From Lytechinus variegatus (Eukaryota > Echinodermata > Echinoidea > Temnopleuroida > Toxopneustidae), in NCBI RefSeq assembly GCF_018143015.1, contig NC_054753.1, positions 33,083,292 to 33,147,291 on the forward strand: 64,000 nucleotides of DNA. Reading direction: 5' to 3'. Below the pieces are notes generated by a model that worked only from the letters and a program-made list of their open reading frames with translations, did no database searches and was not told where the DNA came from. Of the stretch, positions 22,891-33,650 are shown in pieces. The position numbers were made by a program, and so were the translations under genes. Each line of letters starts with the position of its first letter. Positions within the stretch are counted from its first letter, which is position 1.

Positions 22891-24935
22891 ACCATTCAAC
22901 ATTTTTATGAAAGATCGTTAATGAATCCCCATTCCACTCCCGCCCAGTCTAATCCTGAAATTCCCATTTGACTTCAAAAATGAACAGGTATATGCACAAA
23001 GGGCTAAATAATTTCTGAAATGATACTTTTGATACTTTGCTAGAGCCCCTTAACCCCCCCCCCCCCCCCTTACACTGCACACTTATAAAACTTTCATTAG
23101 AAGAATCTTTGAAAAAGTTTCTAGCTGTAGGCCCTACTTCTGTCTATACTCTAAAAACCCTCAAGCTTTTAATTCTCTTGTCAATTTCCTGCCCTTTACC
23201 TCCCCCCCCCCCACTGAGAAAGGGGAAGGATGAAAACCAGTAGGCCTACCCTATTGTTAAGAGATCATTTTCAAATAACATCAACGATTCTGTTGACAAA
23301 AAAAAAATCATCCAAAAAGTTATATATAAGACCAGATTCATGGGCAGTCAGGAACCCATTCTCTATTGGCAGCTTGTGGGTTCAAAACAAGTTTTCTTAT
23401 GAAGCTTTATTTTGCCATTTGGAAGTGACAGAAGTGAAATCGAGTGACTGAAAGAAAGTACATCAGTGAAAATCATTACACCATGCACCTCACTGGATTT
23501 GAATTAATAAAACCCTTTTTCTTCTCAATAAAATGATCAAAGATCCTACCCTTCACATACAGTTAAAAATGCCTGTACCAGGGGTTGAAAATACTCTCAA
23601 CTCCTAAAACTGAAGAAAAAAATATACAATTTCCATCCAAATTACAACTGAATCAGAGGTAGAAATGACAAAGTTTTCATGAGGAAATTTATGAATTGAA
23701 TATTCTACTCTCACTTTTTGAACATAGGAAAAGAATGTATTTAGAAAAAGTGAAACTTGTCAACAAACATTCTGCTTCAATGACTGGATCTGATCAGGAA
23801 GAGGAAAAGGGCCCCTGCAATGTTCCTCTGATTGCCATGCATGTATTTCATGTTTGTCTGTTAGGGGGTCATGAACTAATACACACTCATAAACCTATTA
23901 ATGGGACTGAAGAGAAGGAAGGATTCTCCCTAATAATCCTTCTGTTTGGACATCTGCCTGATGCCTGCAAGATATCACCGATGCATCTGAAAACATTCGG
24001 GAAATCAACCATTTCTCTCTCCCTCAAAATAGATTTTTAACAAACTTGTTCCCAGATCTATCATGCTTGCTCCATAGATCAAAGTCAGCAATGGAGTTTA
24101 ACAAAGATCATTTTATTGAATGTAAATAGAAATACACAACAAAGGATGGACAAGAAACATCTTTCTTACCTTTTAAAGTAGGTTTGGCTTCTCTGCCCAG
24201 ATTTCAAATTATTATCTTTTTGATAATTAAGTGTTTCATTAAATTCCATGATCAACACTAATGCTCCAACAAGAAAAAAATAGGCCTAATTACTAAAACA
24301 TATTACAAATACTACAAGACAATACATTCCAATACATAATGATAATGATAATTTACTAATAATGATAAAGAGCATGGGGGAGATCTAGATTCTTGCAGAT
24401 AATAGCAAGAAAGTATTCTTGGGCTATAAACCACTTCCAATTGTTAATGAATGGATTTTTTTGCTTATTATCATTTGTACATATATATCTGTGTCTTTAA
24501 ACAATTAGGGCTATTACCTACATGTATTTTCATATCATTCAAACTCTTTACAAGAGAAATTATTTCTTGAGCTAACCACAGCTAATTAATGTTTTTCATA
24601 TGCATTATTCTTCTATATTTGTCCTCTTAATCAATTTTGGTATAATTGGCACATACTGCTTTGAGTTTGAATTTTTCATGGAATGTTTTTTAAAGTCATT
24701 AAGAAAATTGATTCTTAATTCTAATCTTGATTTTTTGGATGATAAATATTCCCTCAATCTCATGAATTACTATTATTTAGTCTTTCATGGTTCACATCAA
24801 CAGGTCAGGTGTATATGCATTTGACTTATCGAAAGAACACAGCGTTTACAAATGTTGTGTGTTCAGTGTCCACATATAATCATTTGAAGATGTGCTCCAC
24901 ACTGACAAAATGCTCAAATCTAAAAGAGTGTAAAG
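22891..24935. other. No gene recognised
   Basis: Intergenic sequence with two poly-C runs (about 23048-23070 and 23201-23212). ORFs at 23696-24040 and 24600-24824 show no domain or splice context. Confidence 0.5.
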
Positions 24936-24939
24936 ATTT

Positions 24940-25095
24940 TTCACACTGTGGACACCTCAACACCGTGTCACATAGTGGATTATGTAAAGATTTCCTTGAA
25001 TTCCTTCAGTGTTACATCTGAGCATATCAATACTATGAAGATAATATCACACTGTAAACACCTCCACAGTGTGTTTACATAGTGGATTATGTTGT
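24940..25095. repeat. Two-copy local duplication, about 108-bp period
   Basis: 'catagtggattatgt' occurs at 24971 and 25079, each preceded by a 'cacactgt..acacctc' phrase. The region is rich in 'cacagtg'-type short palindromes and directly precedes the MITE at 25111. Confidence 0.7.
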
Positions 25096-25110
25096 GTGGT
25101 TCCACTTACT

Positions 25111-25516
25111 CCGTGTTTACACATTGACTCGGCTCGGGTGTTGAATCCGCGAGCCGGGTTGAACACTGCGAAGAAGGGATCAGAGATCGCGTTTATACGT
25201 ACATATAAAAAGGCGAGTTCAACACGGCTCGCGGATCTCGAACGGAAGAAGAATTATGACGTCGCAAATTAAACGTGGGAAATTCACCGCCGGAATCGAA
25301 TCTTGTTCGTGCGAACAACAACAATGCCAAAAGTAAAAGCGCACGCAGTGACCTGGTCAAGAGAGTTCGACACGGCTTTCTGTTTACACACGAAAAAATT
25401 GCCGAGTCTGACTCGGCTCGCGGGTTGAAACCGATCGCGTTTACACAGCATAAAATTGCCGTGTTGAGCACGGCTCGCGTGTCGAACCCCCGAGCCGTGT
25501 CACTGTGTAAACACGG
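25111..25516. mobile_element. CG-rich MITE (CCGTGTTTACACA ends)
   Basis: Starts CCGTGTTTACACATTGACTC and ends with the inverse (GTGTCACTGTGTAAACACGG). The left end continues into 'ggctcgggtgttgaatccg', and the right end mirrors it with 'gtcgaacccccgagcc'. Inner copies of 'cacggctcgcg' and 'cgcgtttacac' make each arm a repeat of the end motif. It is much richer in CpG than its surroundings. ORFs on both strands are by-products of the palindromes. The target duplication is not clear. Confidence 0.75.
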
Positions 25517-26276
25517 TAACTGTGAACAATCTGTGAACATACTTTTTACAGAAGGGTGATATCAACATGTTAGCTTCTGATGACTATTATCCATAGGCCT
25601 ATTTCAAATGGACAAGAAGGGATAGAACAATGTAAACTGCCTATTTGGCATCAGAGTGACAAATCTTTGATACATGAAAATCGCAGGGTGTCACGATTCA
25701 TTTTCTTGAATTTCCCCCTCATTATGAGTCACATTCATCATTCATTAAATCTCAATACAATGGAGAGTTTATTCCCACTGTGATTCAACAACCCCACACT
25801 TTTGACTCAAATATATATAACCTTTCACCTATTTTCCTATCTACCCATCCCCTCCTTAGTCTGCAGAAATTACATGTATATTCAGTATAATAACAATAAT
25901 GTAAAACTAATGAGTACCACCATAACTAGTCATTCAATAGGGGTTGTTTTGATATACAACAAAATATAACAGAGACTGACTGACTTCCATGCTTTCTATT
26001 TTTGGGCTAATCAATATTCCTGATTTTTCCCTCATTTGAGGCATTTTACCCTGATTTTAAGTATTTTTTAACATATTCCCTGATTTTTCTCTGGAAAAAA
26101 AAAATTTCCATGATGCCACATTGCAAGGGCTGGGAACCCTGTCATACAGTTCAGCATTTCCACTTGATTTCATTCTTTAGTTCCAATAGCCTATATGTTC
26201 TCATCATTATAGACCCTGTTGCTCTTGACTAGGCCAGGACTAACTTAAAAGACTCTAGATTCTATGCCTAGATCTA
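25517..26276. other. No gene recognised
   Basis: AT-rich intergenic sequence with no conserved ORF or repeat ends. Confidence 0.55.
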
Positions 26277-26607
26277 ATACCCTTTTCATAAACCCATCCT
26301 CCAATTAGCTGCCTAAGAGTAATGAGGACAATTCAATAAAAATTGCGTTCACATGCTCAGAAAATAATCCGCACTATTTTTACGAGCGCCCGTCCTGAAA
26401 AAGGCGAATAATCGTCAAGACAACTGGACACGCCCCCTTATCGGCATTATTTGGAAATATGTTCATAAAGTCAAAATCTGGTCCCGATGCTGCTATTATG
26501 CGGATAATAGCAGCATCAAAATAATGCTGACAACTCTGGTCCTCCTCCGATTTTACGACCAAATTATGCTGCTATTAGCCACATAATTGGGTTTATGAAT
26601 GGGGTAT
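26277..26607. mobile_element. MITE with 'ATACCC..TTCATAAACCC' ends
   Basis: Left 'atacccttttcataaaccca' is mirrored by right 'gggtttatgaatggggtat', and both lead into an AATTA..TAGC segment. An internal hairpin 'ctgctattatgcgg' / 'ataatagcagc' lies at about 26488-26517. No coding content; a few mismatches between the arms suggest moderate age. Confidence 0.7.
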
Positions 26608-27024
26608 TTGTGAGCCTAGGTCTACATTTTTTTTCACTCACTGTCTCTGGATTTTATGATCTTCCTGATTTTTGTTCTGTTCATTTTTTCTCACAAAACT
26701 CAGGAGCACTTTTATTTATACAAAACTCAAATTATTGACAGTGACACAATTAAAGACAGAATTATGTACCCTCAATCCTCTTTCAGACAAGATCTACTTT
26801 CATATTTTACAGGACCTTACTTCTGTAGCCTACTGCAGCACAGCAGTCCAAGGCCGGACCAAGCAACTCCTATTGTACTGACTCATTCAAAGTCATATAG
26901 GTCTAGTCCTACATGTAGAATCTGGATCTAGATATACAGTCTATTACCTATTTTTCTAGATCTAAGTTACTTTAAATTTAGTCTCACTAAGAAGAAACTA
27001 ACAAAGTGAAACTCATTTACACTT

Positions 27025-27295
27025 ACTTTGGCGAATTTAAATCGTCAACTCCTTATTCTTTAATAATTCTCTGCAACTGTCCTTCCCACTATCCTTTCCA
27101 ATTCCAGTGAGCTAGCTAGCGAGAGACCGATGAAGATGAGCTCTATTTCGGGTGCCCGTTTCAGCTTCGACCGGTTGGAGTAGAGCCCGCTCGAGTCCCA
27201 CGGCTGCAGTCCCAGGTCTCGATGAGTAGCTGGGCCGGGCGCGAGCGGCGGAGATTAATTTTGATGATGATGCGATGCACGTGGAGCTCACAAAA
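27025..27295 (-). promoter_or_regulatory. Candidate CpG-rich 5' exon of a - strand gene
   Basis: GC content and CpG rise sharply at about 27120-27280 ('gggccgggcgcgagcggcgg'). Reading the - strand, the stretch contains no ATG. It reaches a strong donor-like CCAAA/GTAAGTG, with the GT near 27030. That fits a non-coding first exon with its promoter upstream (towards 27300), into which the LINE has inserted. The downstream gene body is not visible to the left within about 4 kb, so this is a prediction only. Confidence 0.3.
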
Positions 27296-27297
27296 CA

Positions 27298-28330
27298 ATG
27301 GAAACAATCAGTCTAAAGATGGCGCTAGAGCACAAATCACACAAGCAAATCAAAGGAAAATGTCAAGGTGAAAAGATTATTTTGGGCAGTGTATATTTCC
27401 CCACAGGGAATAAAGAAAACTCACAATGCAATTTTCTGTCTGATCTAGATAAAATTTTATCTTCTGTTGTCAGTCAAGAATATTCTCTTATTGTTGGAGG
27501 AGATTTTAATATTGCTATGAATCGAAACTTAGACTATATGGGTGGAAGTAATATTTCGAAAAATAGATATAAAGATTCATTGGTTGATTTTCTTGATAGG
27601 CTAAATCTAATTGATGTGTGGCGGAAGCGGCATCCTAACAAAAAAAGAATTTACCTTCAAACAAAATAATCCCTTCGTTCAGAGCCGATTAGATTATATT
27701 TTTATCTCCTCGAAATTAGAAAAAGACGTGAAAAGTTCAGACATTTTACCCTCTATCACTCCTGACCATGCTGGAGTTCAGGTCGTGTTTAGTAATTTAG
27801 TCGAAAGCTTTGTATATGGGAGATCGTACTGGAAGTTTAACAGCAGTTTATGCTCTGATAAAGATTTTGTAGACGGGGTAAAGATGAAGATTTCTGAAAT
27901 CGAAAGAATATGGCGGGACCAAATAATAAGCAAGATTAAATTTTGGGATTTTATGAAAATGAAGTTAAGAGAATATATAATGGCATTTTCCCGTGAAAGA
28001 GCAAAACTCAGAAAAAATCACATTGAAAAATTACAAAAAGAAATTAAAGATTTAGAATATCGCTTGACGATCACTTTTCATATTGACATCCAAAACGAAA
28101 TTGAATTTAAAAAAGAGGAACTAGATAAACTTTTCGACTATTCTCGTCAAGGTCTAAAGGTCCGTTCAAGAGCCCAATGGTCTGAAGAAGGAGAAAGAAA
28201 TTCACAGTTCTTTGAACAATTACTTAAATCCAATAAAAGGAGAAGTGCGATTAAGGAGATTTATAATAAAAATCAGGAAACGGTGCGAGATTGCAAAGGA
28301 ATTATAAAAATCATTCGGGAGTTTTTATAA
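27298..28330 (+). pseudogene. LINE endonuclease (C-terminal half) and linker
   Basis: Frame 1 carries 'IILGSVYFPTGN' and the conserved GGDFN block of apurinic-type endonucleases. The frame then moves at the A run 27640-27646 into a second frame with 'SRLDYIFISSKLE' and 'SITPDHAGVQ', whose DH corresponds to the catalytic aspartate-histidine pair. The rest is a charged linker with 'RAQWSEEGERNSQFFEQLLK', a block typical of L1/Tx1 proteins just before the reverse transcriptase. The endonuclease N-terminus is absent, so target nicking by this copy is not expected. Confidence 0.85.
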
Positions 28331-29621
28331 AAAATTATATGCATGTAAAAATCTAGAAACTAGTGATGATATTGAAAATATGTTTTTTAATGATTTACCT
28401 AAACTGAGTAAAGAAAATAGAGAGTTTTGTGAATATCAAATAACACATGAAGAATGTTTTCAGGCTTTAAAGGAAATGAAATGGAATAAATCGCCTGGCA
28501 ATGATGGTTTTACCGCAGAGTTCTATTTTACATTTTGGCCACTTTTAGGGAAAATCATAGTTGAAGCTTTCAATGAGAGTTTTGAAGTTAAAATGTTGTC
28601 AAATTCGCAGAGACAGGGGGTAATTACTTTAACTGAAAAAGAAGGCAAAAATCCTTTGCACATGAAAAACTACAGGCCGATAACTCTTTTGAATGTAGAT
28701 TATAAAATTTTGTCAAAGGTGCTAGCGACAAGGGTGAAAGAGGTCTTGGGAGATATTATTCATTGTGATCAAGTGGGTTATGTTAAAGATCGTAATATTG
28801 GGGAAGCAGTTCGGTTAATTGATGATATGTTTTTTCAGTCTTTGTATCAACCCTTAGGTTTTTTAATTGCAGTGGATTTTGAAAAGGCATTCGATTGTAT
28901 CTCTCATAAACTTTTATTCAAAACTTTAGAACATTTCGGGTTTGGGAAAAATATGTGTTCTTGGGTAAAAACTCTTTATAATAATGTTAGTAGTTGTGTG
29001 TTGAACGGGGGGCATTCTACGGGATATTTTGAAGTTAATAGAGGAGTAAGGCAGGGGGATCCACTCTCTCCATATTTATTTATCATAGTATTTGACTTAT
29101 TAGCTCATTATATTAGGAGAGATGTTAATATTAAAGGGATAAGTTTTGGGAAACGGGAAATAAAACAAGTTCTGTATGCAGATGACATTACATTGTTTTT
29201 AAAAGATATGAATTCGATCCATAGAGTAAAGAAAATATTCTCAGATTTTGAAAATTTAAGCGGATTGAAGATTAATATGGATAAAACAAACTTTTTATGG
29301 TTGGGAGAAGAAAGAGATAGACCAGGTTTACCACTTCTTGGACATTGGTTACAACATATCAAAATCTTAGGGGTATATTTCGCACGAGATTGTAAAGTCA
29401 AAGATGATTTGAATTATAAGGAAATCTTGAGTAAAATTAAAAGACTTATTGGTTGGTGGAAACAAAGAGATCTTACAATGTATGGTAAAATAAAACTTTT
29501 GAAAATGTATGCATTTTCAAAATTAAATTATGTTTCTTCACTGATGACAGTCCCAAAAGACGTTTTTAAGGAAATAGAAAAATTTCTTTCAATTTTATTT
29601 GGGGAGGAAAAGATAGAATAA
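28331..29621 (+). pseudogene. LINE reverse transcriptase domain
   Basis: Contains, in order, 'KSPGNDGFTAEFY', 'YRPITLLNVDYKILSKVLA', 'DQVGYVKDRNIGEAVRLIDD', the catalytic 'AVDFEKAFDCISH', 'GVRQGDPLSPYLF' and the active-site box 'LYADDITLF'. All key aspartates are present. The open frame starts at 28380 by ATG, but similarity extends upstream across the T run at about 28322-28326 ('EF', then 'YKKLYACKNLET'), where the frame changes. At about 29599-29611 a second shift, in 'tttggggaggaaaag', moves the protein into the next frame. Confidence 0.9.
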
Positions 29622-30811
29622 AACGCAAGGTCCTATATCAAGACTATTCTGTTGGAGGACTGAGAGCTCCAAATTTTGAGGTCTTTGTTAAAACCCAACG
29701 GATAATGTGGATTAAACGTTTACTAGATGGAGGGGAAAGCTCGGGTTGGAAAGCAACCTTCGAATATTTTTTTAGTTTTTTAGGTGGTCGAATCATATTT
29801 CTGTGTGATTATGATACGAGTAGAATGAATTTGAAAGGTATACCATTATTTTACATAGATATGCTGAAGGCATGGCACGAATTGGATAAGTGTAGACATT
29901 TTGGAGGGAAAAGTAATCCCATTATTTTAAACAACAAGCGTATATGCCTCAATAATAAGACAATTTTTGATATTGAATTATTTCAGAAAGGTATAGTTAA
30001 GGTCTCGGATATAATAGTTGGAGGTCAATTAAGACCAGTTTCATACTGGTGTAATAAAAAATTTTCATCTGAAAACTTGCTCAAAATTCAAAAGATATTT
30101 TCAGTAATAACAGAAGAGTGGATACAAGGTGATTTTATGGAAATAGATACAGACAACTTTGAAATTCAATTGATGATATGTGGGCATGTTCAGAAACTAT
30201 GTGATATAAAATCTAGACGAATATATGACCACTTCATTGAAAATTTTCAAATTGATTATGTATTTCATGTTACAGATGGGCAATCCGAATATGATTTGGG
30301 AATGGGGGAACTGAAAGAAGTATTTCTGAGACTGAAATGTGCAATGCTATGCAATAAACACAGAGAATTTCAATACAAACAATTACAAGGGGCTGTGTAC
30401 ATGAAAAGGGAACTTTTTAAATTTGGTTTTGAGACAGATAATTTGTGCTCCTTTTGTAAAAAAGAAGTTGAGACTTACCAACATCTATTTTTGTATTGTC
30501 CTGAAGTTAAGCAATTATGGGAAGAGATGAGTAAAATATTTCAACTGAATGAACTTGACGCTGACAATTGGAAAACAATTTTCATGGGGATATCTGGAAA
30601 TACTACAAGGGTAGCTGTAATAAACTGTATTATATTCTTAATCAAGTATATTATTTTTAGTTCAAGAAAGCAGGGAATATTGCCAACCGTACAGAAAGTG
30701 ACACATTTGGTTAAAGAGTATAGAGATATGGAATATCAAATAGCGTTTAAAAAAGGGAAGCTGGGGATGCACTTGAGGAAATGGGAACAAATCAATGCAC
30801 ACCTTTCTTAA
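29608..30811 (+). pseudogene. LINE C-terminal region with zinc knuckle
   Basis: After the shift near 29605 the frame reads 'DRIKRKVLYQDYSVGGLRAP' and continues through the open stretch beginning at ATG 29705. Near the end is 'LCSFCKKEVETYQHLFLYC', the Cys-Cys-His-Cys knuckle conserved in L1/Tx1 ORF2 proteins. The stop is at 30811. No further shift was seen in this part. Confidence 0.85.
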
Positions 30812-31440
30812 TACCATGGATGTATTGGTTGCTTCATGTTGTTTGTGTTGTTTTTTTTGTTTTGTTCAAATACAGATAGTTGTACCAGAGCAGGATGCAT
30901 CGTGTGTGGGTGTACGTGTGTAGATGTGCGTGTGAGTTCTGTGACGGGAAAGGGGGGGGGGGGGGGGCTGTGGGTGATGGTGAGTTTGAAGTGAGCTTGT
31001 GTGAGTGTTTGGGGAGAGAGATGAGGGGGAGGGGGTATGGGGGTTTAGGTGAGTGTGTAGGGATGTTTTATGATAATAATCTTCCTCTAATTAACCTTTG
31101 AAATAATCTTTTATCCCTTTTGAAATTTATTTCTTCTACAATTATTATTTGCATAAGAGATTATTTCTATTCTATCCAGGAAAAAGTCATCCTTTACAAA
31201 GTTTTTTTCTTTGTTATTTTGTCGTTTGATATGGTTTTTTTTCACATTGTTATAGAAGAGAAATTTGGCAGTTTAATTTCATTTGTAATCATTTGTAATC
31301 TCATTGATATTGATATATTTATTTGTTTGATTGTTTATTGATTGTATACATGCAAAGAATCTTTATTTTTATGAATTGTGATTGTAAACTTATTGATTTG
31401 AAAGAGGAAGAAAATAAAATATTATTCAAAACAAAAAAAA
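30812..31440 (+). other. LINE 3' UTR and A-rich terminus
   Basis: T-rich non-coding sequence with a G run (about 30951-30968). It ends in 'aaaataaaatattattc' and an A run at 31433-31440. Short ORFs within it have no domain. Confidence 0.5.
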
Positions 31441-31880
31441 TCAGACAAAAGTCAACGAAAGCTCTAATTTGTAGTTGGCCCGAATTCACGATTTTTTTAA
31501 ATCACCTCTTCATTGATAAATCATGTAAAATATATTTGTTAAAAGAAATAAGCTTTCCGTCCACTTCAAAAAATTGAAATTCGAGGTGTAACCCTGATAT
31601 CTATGTGCTTATACAGCACGATATTTTTTCTTCGATATTTTCTAGCCTTTTTAACCCATACATGTACAGCAATTAGCAACTGTTCAATGCTATGATGTTA
31701 GTGTGTCTGCCTTGTATGATTTTATTGTTTTGTTGGTTAAGCTTTATTTTTGTTAATATTGCCTAGTGTTTCAATAACTCTGATTTGTTTTGATAAGTTG
31801 TAAATATCGTAATTTTACCGTGATTATGATTTTAGATTTAATTAAACATACAAAATAGAAAAAATATATACCGGTAAGGC

Positions 31881-32585
31881 CCCCATTCCACAGAACGTAT
31901 ATTTTTGAAAGACCACTGAAAGACATAAAATTGGTGAGGAGTAATACAGCGGTCTTCAAGATCACTGAAATTTGTCATCTCTGTGGAATGGTTCAGAAAG
32001 ACCCCCCCCAAAAAAAAAAAAACTCTGAAAGACTGATGGATATGGACTTCGCCTGGTCTTTGAATGATCTCTCACGAGTCTTACAGTGATCTCCGCAAAA
32101 ATCTTGAGACTGCCGAAAGATCATTAAAGGACTATTAAGACTTTTGAAACTTAAATACCGGTGAAAGACTGCTGAAAGACCATTTTCCTGTAAGACCGTT
32201 GTATAATAGTTTTGGAGCCCATGAAGACCACAAAGACCACTGAAAGTTTGGTCAGGACTTGTGTAAGACCTCAAAGACCATGTAGGTTCATTGAGAGACC
32301 TCTGAAAGATCAACCAGAGTTCATGGTCTTTCAAAGGTGGATGGTGGTGATTTTTTACCTGATTGCTAAGAAAGCACGAATGCTTGTATGCAAGCAACCA
32401 GAGGACCGACGGCTTAATGTCCTCTCCGAAGGACCAGGTACTGAGGATTAATGCCTTACCAAAGGGCACTAGCGCACCAAATGGGAATCGAACCCGGGTC
32501 ACCGGAATACGAATCCCCCGCTCTACCGACTGAGCTATCGCGCCTCCCAGGTCATTCAGCGGCCTTGCTTTCTGTGGAATGGGGG
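31881..32585. mobile_element. MITE with CCCCCATTCCACAGAA ends, holding a SINE
   Basis: The first 16 bases CCCCCATTCCACAGAA are matched exactly by the inverse at the right end (32570-32585). The interior is rich in 'aaagaccactgaaag'-like repeats. It is interrupted at 32341-32547 by a - strand SINE of family 2, so the MITE is the older of the two. The long - strand ORF that crosses it is a chance frame. Confidence 0.75.
32341..32547 (-). mobile_element. tRNA-derived SINE, family 2
   Basis: The - strand starts 'ggaggcgcgatagctcagtc' (a tRNA-like A box) and has the B-box-like 'gggttcgattccc'. It continues with 'gcgctagtgccctttggtaa', 'ccttcggagaggac' and ends 'aggtaaaaaatcaccacc'. It shares its full length with the + strand copy at 39333-39549. 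The 3' end lacks the ATT tail of family 1, so a different LINE partner is likely. Confidence 0.85.
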
Positions 32586-32817
32586 TTTAAACAAAGGTAA
32601 TAAACATTGAACCAATAGGTTATCGGTTTTTACCGAACACGACACAGGGTCACAATAACATACACGGCAGATGTGAACGTGAACATAAACATTAACGTAC
32701 AAAAAGCATAAGCAAACATGTATGTAACAAAGATATGAATGAAGTGCGTACTTTGAAAAGAAAATTATATTGAATGAACACTTTAGCATTTTACACACAC
32801 CAAATAAATTTCAGTAG

Positions 32818-33600
32818 GCTTCAAGGAGAAAGAAGAAAAGAAAAAAAAGGAAAAGAAGAAGACAGAAGAAAAAAAGTGAAAAAGTGAAAAATAAGAGGAG
32901 GAAGACGAGTGAATGAAATAATTTGAGGGGAAGACTCGCAAAAAAATAAATATTTTATGTTACTATATAAAATGTTTGCTTGCGCTTCGCGCCAGAATTG
33001 CCTGTTCGATGAGATTTATATCTTGCTCAATGGAGCAAGTTTTAAAGGCAATATACAAATCATATTTTAGCTCGGATATCGAGCTTTCATTATTTTTTTT
33101 TCATTTACAAATTTAAGTGCTCTGTAAAATGTCCGTTTTATGGTCTACATATCAGCATTTTAAGCTCACGCTGCGTTGTCACATTGTTTAATTTGCCAAG
33201 TTCCTTGTCTACGTATATTCCATAGTGTTCCATTAAACAAATGTATTCAGAATGCCCAGATTCTAGGTCTAAATTTAAAACATGCGCGATAGCTTGCATG
33301 TTGTTTATTCAAATTGTACTTAAATTATCATGTGTCTCATCAGAATATCAATAATTGTCTGCTCACGCTTCACGATCGCATTATTAATGATACCCAATTG
33401 ACTATATCCTATTTATGACTTACAAAATATGAATAGAGTGTCCCACTTTTAGGTCTAAAATCTCAATTTTCTTCCTCTCGCGCTTCGCGCTCGCATCAAT
33501 TGTTTAGTTACATACCTATCTGATTTATTAATACAAAAAGTGCTTAGAATGACCATTTTTTTAAGTCGGGGGGAGGGGGAGAAGGGGGAGAGAGGGGAGG
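32818..33600 (-). mobile_element. hAT-like non-autonomous element, inverted partial copy
   Basis: This is the reverse-orientation relative of 35008-36340. It shares 'ttcattcactcgtcttcctc' (as complement), 'gatatagtcaattgggtatc' (as complement near 33400) and the CG-rich palindromes 'tctcgcgcttcgcgctcgc' (33477) and 'gctcacgcttcacgatcgc' (33361). The end homologous to the left part of the complete copy is replaced by a G/A-rich run at about 33565-33650, so no terminal repeat is visible there. Confidence 0.7.
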
Positions 33601-33650
33601 GAGAGGGAGAGAGAGAGAGAGAGGGGGGAGGGGGAAGGAGGGAGCCATGG
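33565..33650. repeat. GA/GGGGA-rich low-complexity tract
   Basis: A purine-rich run of 'gggagaggga' and 'gagagagagagaga' type. The - strand proline/serine/leucine ORFs here are artefacts of this tract. Confidence 0.85.

Larger units (their letters stand above)
27318..31438 (+). mobile_element. 5'-truncated L1/Tx1-type LINE
   Basis: The element begins inside the endonuclease and runs through the reverse transcriptase to a C-terminal zinc knuckle, a 3' UTR of about 630 bp and an A-rich end (31412-31440). ORF1 and the first part of the endonuclease are missing. Possible imperfect target duplications are AATCAGTCTAAAG (27306-27318) and AATCAGACAAAAG (31439-31451), which match at 11 of 13. Three single-base frame shifts divide the coding region, and each falls in a mononucleotide-rich stretch. 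Coding content and motifs point to the L1/Tx1 clade rather than CR1 or RTE. Confidence 0.85.

Noticed and set aside
23696-24040. 114-codon + strand ORF
   Set aside because: No recognised domain, no upstream acceptor or promoter evidence, and single-exon chance ORFs of this size are expected.
25193-25559. ORFs of 94-115 codons on both strands
   Set aside because: Produced by the CpG-rich inverted repeats of the MITE at 25111-25516.
31993-32502. 169-codon - strand ORF
   Set aside because: Runs across a MITE and the SINE nested in it, so it is a chance frame.
32461-32547. Possible tRNA gene on the - strand
   Set aside because: A and B boxes are present, but the acceptor stem does not close and the sequence continues into a body shared with 39333-39549. 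It is a SINE.
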